Of a DNA stretch of 64,000 nt, positions 11,593-21,756 are shown one piece after another. A model generated the notes under the pieces. That model searched no databases. It worked only from the letters and a program-made list of their open reading frames with translations, and was not told where the DNA came from. The first letter of the stretch is position 1, and each line of letters begins with the position of its first letter. The translations under genes and the position numbers were made by a program. This stretch comes from Conoideocrella luteorostrata (lineage: Eukaryota; Ascomycota; Sordariomycetes; Hypocreales; Clavicipitaceae): assembly GCA_032433595.1 (NCBI GenBank), contig JASWJB010000042.1:124001-188000 (forward strand), written 5' to 3'.

Positions 11593-12741
11593 TGCGAAAT
11601 GGCTGCAAGCTACGCATCAATATTCGTGTCAGCCATGCAATTGCCGAGAATCCTTGATTACGAGCTGGACCCTTCAAATATCTCTTTCTCCCCAAGTCTT
11701 CTATCGTCTTCCATGCGATCGACATTCCGAATAAGCCATTAAGTTTGAGCATCGCAGGGTGCAACTAATACAAAGAGAGGTGTGGACACGCAAGAGTAGA
11801 GTACTGTCACAAGGAATCCTGTCAATAGAAAATTCTGATGGAAAACCCCATTACTAATAAAACATCGTACGACCCAACATCGCATAATAGGAACTAGGCC
11901 ATTATTCGACACCTCAGATCAGTAGCTAAGAATCCCCGTAGAAGAAGAGAACAGACTCCTCGTTAATTAAACAGAAATACGAAGACAGATCCGATGCGCA
12001 GATTAGTCGTAACTACTTCGTTCGTAGCATATACAAACCAGAAGTTCGCCTTAGCTTCTAAAAAAAAAAGTGGCATAGTCCGTGGTAGATGTGACAAGAT
12101 GGCAGGCTACCGATCCTACACTCTCACGGCGACCTATTCTACGCCATTCACTCATTTGTGAAACAAGCTTTGGTACACTGCTGGCTGTCTAAGAAAAATG
12201 CAACTTTTTAATGATGATCTCTGAATTATGTCAAATACCCCAAACATCATATAATGTATACGGTCTTATTACTGCCAGTCTTCCAAAGAATGAAGCTGTC
12301 CCGACAGTCACATTTAAGAATCACGGACAGCCCCTGCCGGAACTCGGTTAACTCCGAGCTCTAATAGTTTGGTAGATGGCAGAACTGGCAAATAGTTAAG
12401 CAGAATCAGGAAATAAACCTCAACAAGGACTGCTAATTTCAAGTGATGGCTTGAAAGTTGTTGACTTCTCCGAAGTATCTTCCCGTCGATGTTATCCCGA
12501 TATTGCGAGAGACATGGCCAGACCAACTCCAATTCTCAGCACCTGTAATCTCAAACTATGTTTACTCCTGGTTATTTATGCGAATGCATCGTTAACTAAA
12601 ACCTCATATTCCAATAGTTTCCCATTGGTCGCCACAAACGCTAACTTGAGCACATGATTGACACAGATAAACAGTTTACTCTGTGTCAGGATTCGAACCG
12701 TATCTGCAATCATTGTTTAAATCCCCAAGACTCCTTTACTA
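11593..12741. other. Intergenic, no gene seen
   Basis: About 1.1 kb downstream of the NADase-like gene with only short frames of no recognisable family. An 8-bp perfect inverted repeat begins just before its end, at 12659. Confidence 0.55.
12659..12688. repeat. Short perfect inverted repeat TGACACAG...CTGTGTCA
   Basis: TGACACAG at 12659-12666 is repeated in inverted orientation as CTGTGTCA at 12681-12688, around a 14-nt spacer. It could be a small mobile-element relic or a protein-binding palindrome. It lies just before the decayed oxidase fragment. A related GTGTCTGACACA string occurs in the dispersed repeat at 13021 and 32021. Confidence 0.4.
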
Positions 12742-13030
12742 GTGAACTCACCTTCTCGGCTATTGTTCCGACAGGAGAATGCCTATGCTCTTTCTGAAGC
12801 CTTGTTGGACCGTGTTTTTCGCAGCTCAATCAGCATCATGGGTCATATTTTGGCTTGTCTCCCAACAACCCTTACTTTCAACTGCCTCACCAGTTCAACT
12901 TCGTCCACAAAAGCAGTCGAGTCTTACTGGTCTACTTTGCTATGAGCCTTCCGAACAGCTTGTGTTATGTTTCCAAAGTCCGCCGAGCAAGTTTCCGCGG
13001 CTGTAAGAGTGCTTAATAAGTACTTTGTCT
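12742..13030 (+). pseudogene. Decayed N-terminal fragment of a BBE-type FAD-linked oxidase
   Basis: One reading frame, broken by a single TGA at 12943-12945, contains ESYWST before the stop and ACVMFPKSAEQVSAAVRVL after it. This is the segment that lies just before the FAD-binding core of fungal berberine-bridge-like oxidases (compare SYWARQETELRPACVV in the intact gene at 16078-17794). No FAD-binding RxGGH motif follows, so only the region around the first core strand survives. The stop may derive from CAA/CGA by a C-to-T change, as in repeat-induced point mutation, but that is inference. It is probably a remnant of a second copy of the oxidase gene. Confidence 0.5.
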
Positions 13031-13076
13031 ACCCAAAGCACACACCCACCAGTCACGTATGCTGGTGTCTGACACA
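13021..13076 (+). repeat. 56-bp dispersed repeat, copy 1
   Basis: Starts TACTTTGTC and ends CTGGTGTCTGACACA. A second copy in the same orientation lies at 32021-32076, identical at about 48 of 56 positions. Several of the differences are transitions. It may be part of an old transposon; I could not find terminal repeats or a coding region that define it. Confidence 0.55.
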
Positions 13077-13237
13077 CAGTACCATAATATGCAGTTTACT
13101 GATAAAAGAGGTTGTGGGTTGCACAGGGTGTGCAACAGGCGATCTAGATCAACTGCTTCAAAAATAGAATATATTCAATAAGTCGGGTCTATCTAAGAGA
13201 GGAAAAACAAGTCAAGATATGATGCCTACGATACCCG

Positions 13238-13245
13238 TATAAATA
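13238..13245 (+). promoter_or_regulatory. TATA-like box
   Basis: TATAAATA followed by GGG. It resembles the stronger box 610 bp downstream. No coding frame is clearly attached to it. Confidence 0.35.
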
Positions 13246-13847
13246 GGGTGGCCGAAGGGTGACCACGTGACGATATCCGTGCTCTTATTGTGTGCTTGGC
13301 GGCGATATTCCAACAGAGGTAGTTACAACCCCAATCCGAGATCTCCTAGCGTGCAAGATAGCGTGCTAATTGCGGCGGGGTAACTAACTAGAACAATATA
13401 TAATGAGGCAAAACAGCTAGCATATATTCAAGGAGAACGCAGGCGGGTGATCTTTCCGTTTCTTGCTTGGCCTAGTACGATTGGATGCTTTTCGCATACC
13501 GAGGGGAGTCCTGCGGCGCAACTTTAGAGTCGAGGCCGACAGAGAGAGCTTTGCACTAACTCGAAGCTAGTTAGCATTATATGGAGCGAAAAATAAGCGA
13601 GGATTGTGGCATTGTTTCATGGCGAACATGGTGCCACATCCTAGACTGACACAGTTTACCCCTGCCGCTCCGGCTTTCACAGCAACTTAGCCGGTTGCGG
13701 AAGATGATGCAAGGCTTGCTGCACCTGTCGGATAACTCGGGTGTGTGTGTGTAAGTGTGTGTGAATTACACGGGCAGTGCAATAAGGATTACGTGGAATC
13801 TGGGTATAGTCGGGAATCCGGGACAAGGGCGTCTCGGAGGGTAAGGG

Positions 13848-13855
13848 TATAAATA
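13848..13855 (+). promoter_or_regulatory. TATA-like box of an orphan promoter
   Basis: TATAAATA within GGGTATAAATAGGGGG, followed by a pyrimidine-rich leader and an ATG about 80 bp downstream. The frame stops after seven codons, so the box may belong to a dead gene or a non-coding transcript. Confidence 0.4.
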
Positions 13856-14895
13856 GGGGGACTTGGACGAGGCCGTCAGACGAGCAATTCTCCTTCCATC
13901 ATCACTGTAACGCAGATCTTCCCATTACAGCACATGAATATGTACCTCTCCAATTGAATCCAATAGCACCATGGCAAGTCATCAACACTGCAATCAGCAG
14001 CCGTGATGCGAGGTCATGCTTGCCGACTAGAATTTGCGCGTCACGGAGAGCACTGCCGGGAGGGCAGGACACTCATTCTGTGCGCGATCAAGACCTTTTA
14101 CACCAAACACCTGCCAGGTCGACCAACACCAGAAGGATCCGCGCACGGGCGAGCGAGCGGGCGGATCTGATGATGATGGTATGGTCCATGAATGACCAGT
14201 GCGCCGAAGCTCAACGCACTAGTAGTCTGCCCTTGGCTATGCACTAGTTACGGAGTAGTCCTCGGTATGCGCCTGACATATTCTACCCCACGATTAATTT
14301 GTTTGCATCTTGCTCAGCAATCAGCTGAAAAATCCCTTGATGCACTACTTGCGCACGTGTATTGGGGATGTCCGTGCTTAGCGAGGAGGGAGGGATACAC
14401 CAAACCGGGCTGGCCGCCGCTCTTTGTTCTCTTGTTGGTGTTGGTCGTCGTCCAACATCAAATCCACTCCCCCGCTCTGTGCCGTGTGCTCCGAAGGTAC
14501 ACGTGGATGGCACATTCGTGGGCTGTCCCTGACTTGTGGGAGCCGGAGCATCTTCACCGCGTGGAATGCCACCAGGTGCGAGTGTATGAGTATAGGCTGG
14601 GAAGAAGGACTTCCATGCCACTGCACAGAGCAAGCTCATCTGTCTGCTACAGCATCAACATTAACTCCCACACGAACATTTGTCAACCGGTCCGATATAG
14701 AGCACTAGAGGTGGTGGATATGTCGAGGGAAGCACATGCTGCAAAATGTCTAGAGTCGTTTGTCTTCGTCATCTCATTATAGGCAAGATTGTGGCTGCGA
14801 AATGGGTAGGAATAGTAATAGTAGAAGTAGAACTACTAGTAGGACTACTAGTAGTAACATAGAGCAACTCTTCATATTACAAGACTCTTTAATCC

Positions 14896-15507
14896 TCATG
14901 ACATAGTTTCTTCAACATATACCTTGAGCTCATCCGCTTGCTTTTGGAACTGGCTTTGGAAATTCCCCTTCACAGGTAATAGATTCTTCGCTCCTGTCCC
15001 ATATTGCGTTTGCCAGTGCGTATATCTCACTTTCCCACCACTTAAAGGCACGAAGATACTAACGTGCTCCGAGATTCCGGTCTGCGCCGGAGATTCAGTG
15101 TTAGTCCAGGCGAAGAAGTAAGGTCGCTCGATGTAGCTGGTGACGTCGTGGCCAACGCTGGTTAGGCCAGGTACGATGCCAGTTGAAGTGAAATTAATCC
15201 TGAGGCCTGGGGCATACACGCAATCCGGAGTGCAGACGTCGTCGGGTACGGATGCATTGGTGATAAAGGTGTTCCATTCATAGTATTTGCGGAAATCGAG
15301 GATGGCGTTGGAGACTTGGGCAACCGAGCCCCGGATGCTAGACTCTCCGCAGACCGTGAAGACAGCACCTCTTAGGCCGTATGTGGGCGTTGGCAAGATG
15401 CTGCCATTGCAGACTATGGTGTTGTAGGATGGATGATGGTCTACACTCGGGATTGGGGAGGACATGCCGAGGCAAGCAGCGAGCAGCAACCAAATGGAAT
15501 GCGCCAT
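14896..15507 (-). CDS. Secreted SRPBCC-like (START/polyketide cyclase fold) protein
   Basis: The open frame extends upstream to 15756, but the Met at 15507 begins a clear signal peptide (MAHSIWLLLAACLGMSS), giving a 203-residue protein. After it come GSVAQVSNAILDFRKYYEW, then PGLRINFTSTG, an ERPYFFAW strand and VRYTHWQTQYGTG near the end. This order of strands and the closing long helix fits an SRPBCC (polyketide cyclase/dehydrase-like) hydrophobic ligand pocket. A TATAAAA box lies 177 bp upstream of the start. The protein could bind or cyclise a lipophilic product, and its closeness to the secreted FAD oxidase and the sterol-type cluster makes this attractive, but no substrate can be read from the sequence. 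Confidence 0.65.
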   Translation of the reverse strand: MAHSIWLLLAACLGMSSPIPSVDHHPSYNTIVCNGSILPTPTYGLRGAVFTVCGESSIRGSVAQVSNAILDFRKYYEWNTFITNASVPDDVCTPDCVYAPGLRINFTSTGIVPGLTSVGHDVTSYIERPYFFAWTNTESPAQTGISEHVSIFVPLSGGKVRYTHWQTQYGTGAKNLLPVKGNFQSQFQKQADELKVYVEETMS

Positions 15508-16077
15508 TTGCCGAGCTCCCAAAACTCTCAAGGTGGTGTGGGGAAGTGCAGGAGATTTCAAGCATCGGTTACACGCCAGCACAGAGTGTAAGAAGTACGT
15601 ATAAACACGAAGGCATAACCTGCCCGGGAGATTACAGTGAAGGAACTTGCTGGCGGATACAGTCCCAGAGAAGAGCAGTCTCCTTTTATACACATTCAAA
15701 AGTTGGGCGACGACCACGTTAGGTAGGCTGGGGTAGCGCGTAGTAACCCCGACCATGCGTTGGCCACGTGTGAGTCGCGTGGCTGTTGAGATGCATAAAA
15801 CCTGAGACGTATAGTTCCTACGGCTTTTTCAGCTCGCACGGCAGCCAATTCAGCAGTTCGTTAGTTCCCATCATCGTCAGCACTAACAGCGGCGGGCAAG
15901 GTGTCATGGGCGCGAATCAGGGTTAGTGAGTAGCGACGGGACGGGAAGGCTGAAACACCTGAACAAGTTGACGTGAACTTCCTTAAATGAAATCGCTGCA
16001 TGGCGCGGAGACGGCTAATCTTCTACGATAAGCTCCACTATCTCCGCTATTTAGTAGGAGATCTTTCTTACTCCTAG
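15508..16077. other. Promoter and spacer between two minus-strand genes
   Basis: Holds the upstream region of the SRPBCC-like gene and the 3-prime flank of the oxidase gene. Apart from the TATA box at 15684-15690 I see no defined element. Confidence 0.5.
15684..15690 (-). promoter_or_regulatory. TATA box of the SRPBCC-like gene
   Basis: TATAAAA on the minus strand within TGTGTATAAAAGGAG, 177 bp upstream of the chosen ATG at 15507. Its place supports that ATG rather than the first Met of the longer frame at 15756, which would lie upstream of the box. Confidence 0.5.
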
Positions 16078-17794
16078 TTATACGCCAGCCTCGCTCAGCT
16101 TAAACCCTCCCCCCACTGCTCTCTGAAACAGCTGCTCAGGATCGTACTTGTGGCTTACTCGTCGCATGAATCCTACGTTATCTGCTCCATAGCCTGCTAG
16201 TGGATTCTGCGTGTGATGCGCGTAGCCGATGTATTTGAAGGGATGGAGCTTGTTTCGCGCCACTGCGACATGCTCCGTCCTCCGCAACAGGTCGTGAGCG
16301 GTTGAATACACCACGTCGTCGTTCTCTTCGTTGAGCCACGTGGCAGATAAGAGATAGACAAGGAGCGGTTCAGAGCCGGCCCGGAGATTCAAAACATCAT
16401 TACCTGTTTTGTCGAGAGCGATGCGCGGAAAGGGTTCCAAGCTAAAAGACAGCGAAAGCCCAGGAACAGCAGCAAGGGGTGGCCAGGAGCTATTCCACAA
16501 GGCGAAGGCCTCGCTGGTCACCTCGAGATCATTAATGAGAGTCAAGGTAAATGTTGCTTGCCTGCGATGGGCTGTTAGCACAAAACTACCATTTCCAAGC
16601 GGTTCACGGCAGCGGGGAAAGTCACAGACCGGAACCCATGCGGACTCGCCGCTGCTGTTTCGTGGGCAATATCAGACATGGAAGCGGGGCGAAGGGTGCT
16701 GTATAACGCTGGAATTTCCACAAAACGTCGTAGTTTCTGCGGCGCACTCGATACAGACGACGTGTACACGATGTTATTGATTGCAGCCGCCTGCCCCCCC
16801 GAGTACCCGAAACTAAGTAACGCGGTCGCATATTCATCAAAGTCGCTGTCCGCTGTAAAGTCGTGGATTGCTTGAAGCTGCTGCGGCGCCGTGTCGATGG
16901 AATAAATGGAAGTGCCTCCCCACGTTCCCGTCAAGTTGCTGGACGCAATCTCAATTGCTGTGGCTACCCCAAAGTTGTTTGTGCCTCCTCGCACGGCGAT
17001 GCCGATATCCTCGTGCTGCGGGCTGCTGGTATGGACCACCTTGCCACTCGCCAGCACCATCTCAACATCGATAATGTTGTTCACGGTGAGCCCAATCCGA
17101 GGAAATAGATAACCGATTCCGCCTGCAAACGTGTTAGACGACGATAGTTAGACGACGATAGTTAGACGACGATAGTTAGACTTGTAGGGAGCCGTGGGGG
17201 CGCAACCTGCGAGTGTTAGACCTCCAACTCCAACATCGGCCGAGCGCGCCCCCGGTACGGTGATGTTCAGGGGGTCTAAAGCAGCGTAGACTTCAGCCCA
17301 TTTAGCGCCCACCCCAACTGTAACTGTGCCCCTGCCGTGATTGACAGTGACTGCGCTCATGGCGCTGAGGTCGATGACCACGCCGCCTTGGCTGGAAGAT
17401 GCGCCGGATTTGCCATGACCGCCCGCACGAATTGCAAACGGGCAGGACTCATTGCGGTTCAATATTGTGAGCGTATGGATAGCTTTTGCTACTTCGTGGG
17501 TGGCACATGCAGCCACAACGCAGGCCGGGCGCAATTCAGTTTCTTGTCTTGCCCAATATGACGAAACAGAGAGGTTATAAGCCGTCGAGTTCTCCCGGAA
17601 GACTCGATTGGGGAGAGCCTTGGAGAGGACAGAGCACTGGAATCCTATCCCACGTTAGCGCAGTCACCAATTCTGCTGGACACGGAGCTACCCACGCAGT
17701 CGCGGATTGATTGAGCATGGTGAAGCCGCGAGGCGGCGGCAAAAACCGCGCAACGGAACAGCAGCACCGACCAAACAAGGCTAAGAAAATACAT
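16078..17794 (-). CDS. Secreted BBE-type FAD-linked oxidoreductase
   Basis: Four exons (17794-17696, 17636-17207, 17122-16630, 16561-16078) give 501 residues. The introns are 59, 84 and 68 bp, and the first two carry CTAAC branch sites. Features in order: signal peptide MYFLSLVWSVLLFRCAVFAA; a CC pair at the first exon junction followed by SVLSKALPNRVF; the PP-loop RAGGH whose His is the expected covalent FAD ligand; GARSADVGVGGLTLAGGIGYL; and a BBE C-terminus ending YDPEQLFQRAVGGGF. The second ligand position in the GARSADVG segment lacks the Cys of bicovalent members, so single-site flavinylation is expected. Such enzymes oxidise sugars, alkaloids or natural-product intermediates with O2. 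It is divergent from the SDR gene across about 1 kb, so shared control with the cluster is possible. The third intron is less certain: the chosen 68-bp version gives the conserved HGFRQATFTLT join. Confidence 0.85.
17133..17181. repeat. 14-bp tandem repeat inside intron 2 of the FAD oxidase gene
   Basis: GTTAGACGACGATA is repeated three and a half times without error, wholly inside the 84-bp intron 17123-17206. On the coding strand each unit contains CTAAC, so the expansion multiplies the putative branch-point sequence. Perfect copies suggest a recent expansion. Confidence 0.85.
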
Positions 17795-18841
17795 GTTGGT
17801 TGAGAAGTAATGAGGGATTGCGGATATCACGCCGAGGAAAGCGTGTCAACCGCGGCATCTTCCCTCGACACTGGCGCGACGAGATGGCGCCGTAATTATG
17901 AAGGAAGCCGTGTTGCCGTGTTGGAGCCTTGTCAGCGTATGGTTACTTGCGGAGTACGTGCAGAGTATCGAGTATACGACAGGTCATGTTGACAGGCAAC
18001 AGGATTGATCTAGCAGCCAAGTTGAATCTGACAGGCAAAGGCCCTACAAAGCATGATTCTCATCGGCCGCGCTCTGCCTTGGGTTGGCTTCTACTCCGTG
18101 CAACCCCCCTTCTCGTTCCGAGGGCTCGCCGTAAAAGAGTACTGCGTAAGATTCATGCGTTGGCATTGGCCGCTCATCTTTTTGGCCAAGTTTCGACGCA
18201 TAATCCCAGCGTAATAAAATCGGTAGGGCGGTGTCATCAGCAGCCCCCAATCCATTTTCTACATCCACCCCCCGCCCACTCCCTACACTTGCCCGCGATG
18301 CACTACTAGCACACTAGTTGAGGCGGCGTAAAGTCCTTGTTTTGGACTAGATTGCCAAGAGACAGCAGTATTGCGCTTACTATTTCTACCTCCAAAAAAA
18401 AATTAGAAACTGAAAGAAACCTAATAGCAGCGTTATTACAGTATTTTTGCAAGAAAGATTGGACCAAAGCTTTTAGGACGGCACAGATACCATTTCTACC
18501 GTGGATCAGGCGGGGAAGGTACCAAGCTCACAAAATTGGCCGAAAAGATACTTGCAGCGGTATGACTGCGTCTTGATTGGCTCACTCGCCGATTTGTGAT
18601 CTCGTTGTAGCTCCCCTGCGGCAAAATGGATATATTCCGCTCTGCTCCTTCCTACCTCGCCGTCTGGGGATCCCCCGCAAAGCACTAGCTAAGCATTGCC
18701 CCAGTTACCACGCTGCCAAGGGGACAAAATTCGTGCAAAGTCCGACGCTGCCCATCTCCATCTCAAATCGCCAATCCAGAACCCCATCCATCACACTTGT
18801 TTAGTTCATTCTGAGCCGACGCTCTTTGTGAGCCCAGCACC
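17795..18841. other. Divergent intergenic region between FAD oxidase and SDR genes
   Basis: About 1.05 kb separates the minus-strand oxidase start and the plus-strand SDR start, so it must hold both promoters. No TATA box stands out near either start. The frames here (for example 17929-18309) have no family resemblance. Confidence 0.5.
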
Positions 18842-19924
18842 ATGTCTTCCTCCACCGCTCTCAACGCTGTGCTCGTCACTGGTGGCGGTGGCTTTCTCGG
18901 CTCTCATGTCGTGAGGAAGCTCTTGAATGAGCCCGGGTGCAGAGTCTACTCCGCTAGTCGAAATCCAAGCCTCCACCACGACCAAGAAGATAGTGTAACC
19001 TACGAAGCTGTCGATATTGCCAACGACAGCCAAGTAGAGGCACTCTTCCAGAAGATTAAGCCTCAGGTCGTCATTCACACCACTTCGCCCGACCCTCTCG
19101 CGCCGTCTCGGACGCAAGAGCAAGTAAACATCCAAGGCACGAGGAACCTACTTAAACACGCCGCGTCTTGCGTCAACACACGCGCCTTTGTCTTCACCGG
19201 CTCAGACTCGGGCATGGTCCCGAACCAGAACGCCATATCCGAAGAACAAGCCCAACTTTACACAGCTACTGACAGCGCCAACCCGTATGGCAAGGCCAAA
19301 GGCATTTCTGAGGCCTTGGTACTAGCTACAAACGGACCCGACCTTCGTACCGTATCGGTTCGCGTTCCCGGCATGTATGGCGACTTTGACTACAAAGGCA
19401 TGTTACCCCAGCTTCTGAGTGCAATTCACAAAGGACAGCACAAAACGCAGATTGGCAATAATACTAGGGTTTTTGAAGTTCTCGATGTGCACAAAGCAGC
19501 CGAAGCCCACATTGCTGCAGCGAAAGCCGTTCTACGCACTGATGCTGGCCTGGTTTCAGCTCCAAAGGTGGACGGAGAAGCCTTCTTTATTAGCGACGGA
19601 CATCCAACTCCTTATTGGGACTTCTTTCGGCGGTGCTACGCTGCGGCGGGTGCACCAGTCAAGCCAGACGAGGTCAAGATTATACCCTTAGCCATGGCGC
19701 AGACTATGGCATCGCTTGCCGAGTGGGCTTACGCAATCTTCACCCTGGGCTACAAGAAGCCACAGATGCGGCGACAGAACATGGACCATTTTAATCGTGG
19801 ATGCAATTGGTCGCTTGCCAAAGCGAGAGAGCGCTTGGGTTATGAGCCCTTGACCGTAGCAGAACAAGACGCAGCTATCAAGCGCATGATGGACTGGGGC
19901 ATTGCCAACCTCCCCAAGCCGTAG
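18842..19924 (+). CDS. 3beta-hydroxysteroid dehydrogenase/C4-decarboxylase-like SDR
   Basis: This intronless gene encodes 360 residues. It is an extended SDR: the Rossmann motif VTGGGGFLGSHVVRKLL lies near residue 12, there is a catalytic FTGSDSG Ser region, and the YGKAK pair (YxxxK) is near 150. The substrate lobe has RVPGMYGDFD and a helical C-terminus. It best fits the 3beta-HSD family that includes Erg26, which oxidises the 3-hydroxyl of 4-carboxysterols with loss of CO2, and HelC of the helvolic acid pathway. A predicted hydrophobic patch (EWAYAIFTLGYK) near the C-terminus fits membrane association, as in Erg26. It sits among four P450 genes and a broken ketosteroid dehydrogenase, which supports a role in sterol or triterpenoid tailoring rather than housekeeping. 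The exact substrate cannot be read. Confidence 0.85.
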   Translation: MSSSTALNAVLVTGGGGFLGSHVVRKLLNEPGCRVYSASRNPSLHHDQEDSVTYEAVDIANDSQVEALFQKIKPQVVIHTTSPDPLAPSRTQEQVNIQGTRNLLKHAASCVNTRAFVFTGSDSGMVPNQNAISEEQAQLYTATDSANPYGKAKGISEALVLATNGPDLRTVSVRVPGMYGDFDYKGMLPQLLSAIHKGQHKTQIGNNTRVFEVLDVHKAAEAHIAAAKAVLRTDAGLVSAPKVDGEAFFISDGHPTPYWDFFRRCYAAAGAPVKPDEVKIIPLAMAQTMASLAEWAYAIFTLGYKKPQMRRQNMDHFNRGCNWSLAKARERLGYEPLTVAEQDAAIKRMMDWGIANLPKP

Positions 19925-20071
19925 CGTCACCGCAGTATTGCTGTGAGCGTCGGAATTCTAATTTTGAATCTCATCTCATTTCATAGGAACACGTACAGGG
20001 ATTGGCTTTAGGGGCCGTTATAGTCACTACCATCGTTTGTCCAGATTTATGCTGTAATCAAATATCAAAAT

Positions 20072-21756
20072 CTAACCTAGCGTCTTCGCCGCACCGTGCC
20101 AATTGTCTCGTACATGCAGAAAAATACTACTTCTTGGAATGATTGACGACCGCCATTGAAGCGATCGCGCGCCACATTGCGGCGGCAGCTCACACTCGTA
20201 TCCCTCCAAGAATGTTGCGACGACCAACTTCATGACCGTCGCAGCGTAAAACCTGCCGGGACATGTGGTGCGGCTGAGTCCCCATATCAGCGTCCCATCG
20301 TTGTCTTTGTTTGAGTCCACCAGGAGTCGCTGCTGTGTTTGGTCTCTCCCCAGGGAGCTGGCTGTACTGCGGTGTCGTGAAATATCGAACCTCAGAGGAT
20401 CGGGGAACCTGGCAGCATCTCTCATCAGACTGCGGGTAGGAACGCAGATCCAGTCTCCCGGCTGAATCGAAAGGCCCGTGGTAAAAGTCCACGGTTTCAG
20501 AGCCTGACGTCGAACGGCCGTACTCTCAAATGCGGACAGTCGCGCAGACTCTTTGAGAAAAGCGTCGAGGACGGGAAGGTCGTCTATCTTACCGGACAAA
20601 CTCTCCAAAGGAGTATCTCGAAGCTCGGAGCGGATTATTTCGACGTATTCAGGCCTTGAGTAAAGGTCCAACAGGGCGTACGTAACGCCGATACCGAGCG
20701 TATGAACCGAGCCATACCATACACCCATGACTTCGCCGACCATTCGATCAACGTCCCATGTCTGCTTCGAGAGGCTCGTCTCAATAAGCCACTGGAGGCC
20801 GTCGTCCCAGCCAGCACCCTCTGTGCTGGTTTTGCGTTTGTCGTTGTTGATGGTCGCTTGATTTTCCAAACGGAACCGGCTCATTCGCTGCGATACTTCT
20901 CTGGAAAGCTGTCTGTGGAAAGAAGAGGCGACTTTGTAGTTCCCAGTAACCTTTGCAGCGAGCCACCGTGAAAGTTTACAAGGTATGAAACGAATAATCT
21001 CCGCAGCCAAGGCGCACTCGTGCGGGAACCTCGTGGCAGCTCTGAGGAAGTCTTCGTCTGCCGTTAACTTCTGGCCGAAGAAGACCAGACAATTCGTTTT
21101 CCCCACGAGCATCTTCGCCGCATCGTAAAGCGGAAGCCGGTACGAGCCAGGCTCCACCTCGTGCTTCAGAAGCTGGGCTCTGAGCTCAACAGTGATGTGA
21201 GAACGAAGGGTTGGGAAGATATCAGCTAGCTTCGAAGTGAGGATATGCCTCAGAGCGCGAACGAAACCAGTACCCTCTACACCGCGAATATTTTTCCATT
21301 CAAATCCATGCATTGTGTGTTTTGGCTGAAGAAACTACGACGGTTGTCAATATCGTGTCACTGCCGCAAGCTGTACCGCATATACACTCACGTCTTTAGC
21401 TACTGCATGGAGAGACAGCACGTCCACGGGTGCCTTATTTATCTCGTCGATAAGGGCTTTGGTCGACACCATGTAGTGCTTCCTGCCAGGCGTATTGATG
21501 GTGAACGGCTGCCCCCTAGATCTGCGGTAGCCGCTCTCTATGACATCAGCCCCGTTGAACAGGTAATGAAAGCTATAATAAGCTTCCCAAGCCCTCCAAG
21601 AACAATTTCTCAGCCATCTGAGAGCCAACGGGAAGGTATCGCCGCCCTGTCGTCGTGGTTTTGTCAGTACTGCGCGTCAATTCTGCCGCGAACTATGTTG
21701 CCTACCACAAGGATTGTCACGGCGATCAGGACCAACTCTATTAGTGCATCCGTCAT
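20072..21756 (-). CDS. Cytochrome P450 with an unusual heme loop
   Basis: Three exons (21756-21706, 21646-21392, 21334-20072) give 522 residues. Intron 1 is 59 bp (GTAGGC to GACAG, branch TACTGAC) and intron 2 is 57 bp (GTGAGT to CGTAG). The N-terminus is one membrane anchor (LIELVLIAVTILV). Next come GRKHYMVSTKALIDEINKAP and the LQPKHTMHGFEW block typical of a large group of fungal natural-product P450s. The ExxR motif is ESAR in FLKESARLSA. The heme segment reads WGLSRTTCPGRF, so the usual F is W and the Gly four places before the Cys is Ser; the Cys and the following GR are kept. It ends 147 bp from the SDR, convergent with it. It differs clearly in type from the other three P450s here. 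Confidence 0.85.

Larger units (their letters stand above)
13077..14895. other. Interval with promoter-like elements but no convincing gene
   Basis: Two TATAAATAGGG boxes (13238 and 13848) and a TG-rich tract at 13741-13763 look like core promoter sequence. After the second box the leader runs to an ATG at 13933 that meets a stop after seven codons. The longest frame (14192-14782, 196 codons) has no recognisable domain and overlaps equally long antisense frames. It may be the remains of a gene, or an untranslated transcript. Confidence 0.45.

Noticed and set aside
12659..12730. Possible minus-strand tRNA around GGTTCGAATCC near 12690
   Set aside because: The T-arm does not pair and no box A lies at the right distance.
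14192..14782. 196-codon plus-strand frame
   Set aside because: No recognisable family, no signal peptide, and equally long antisense frames; left as unassigned.
16562..16589. 28-bp intron (GTAGTT to CGCAG) in the FAD oxidase gene
   Set aside because: Too short for a fungal intron and out of phase; the 68-bp alternative from 16629 joins the conserved segment in phase.
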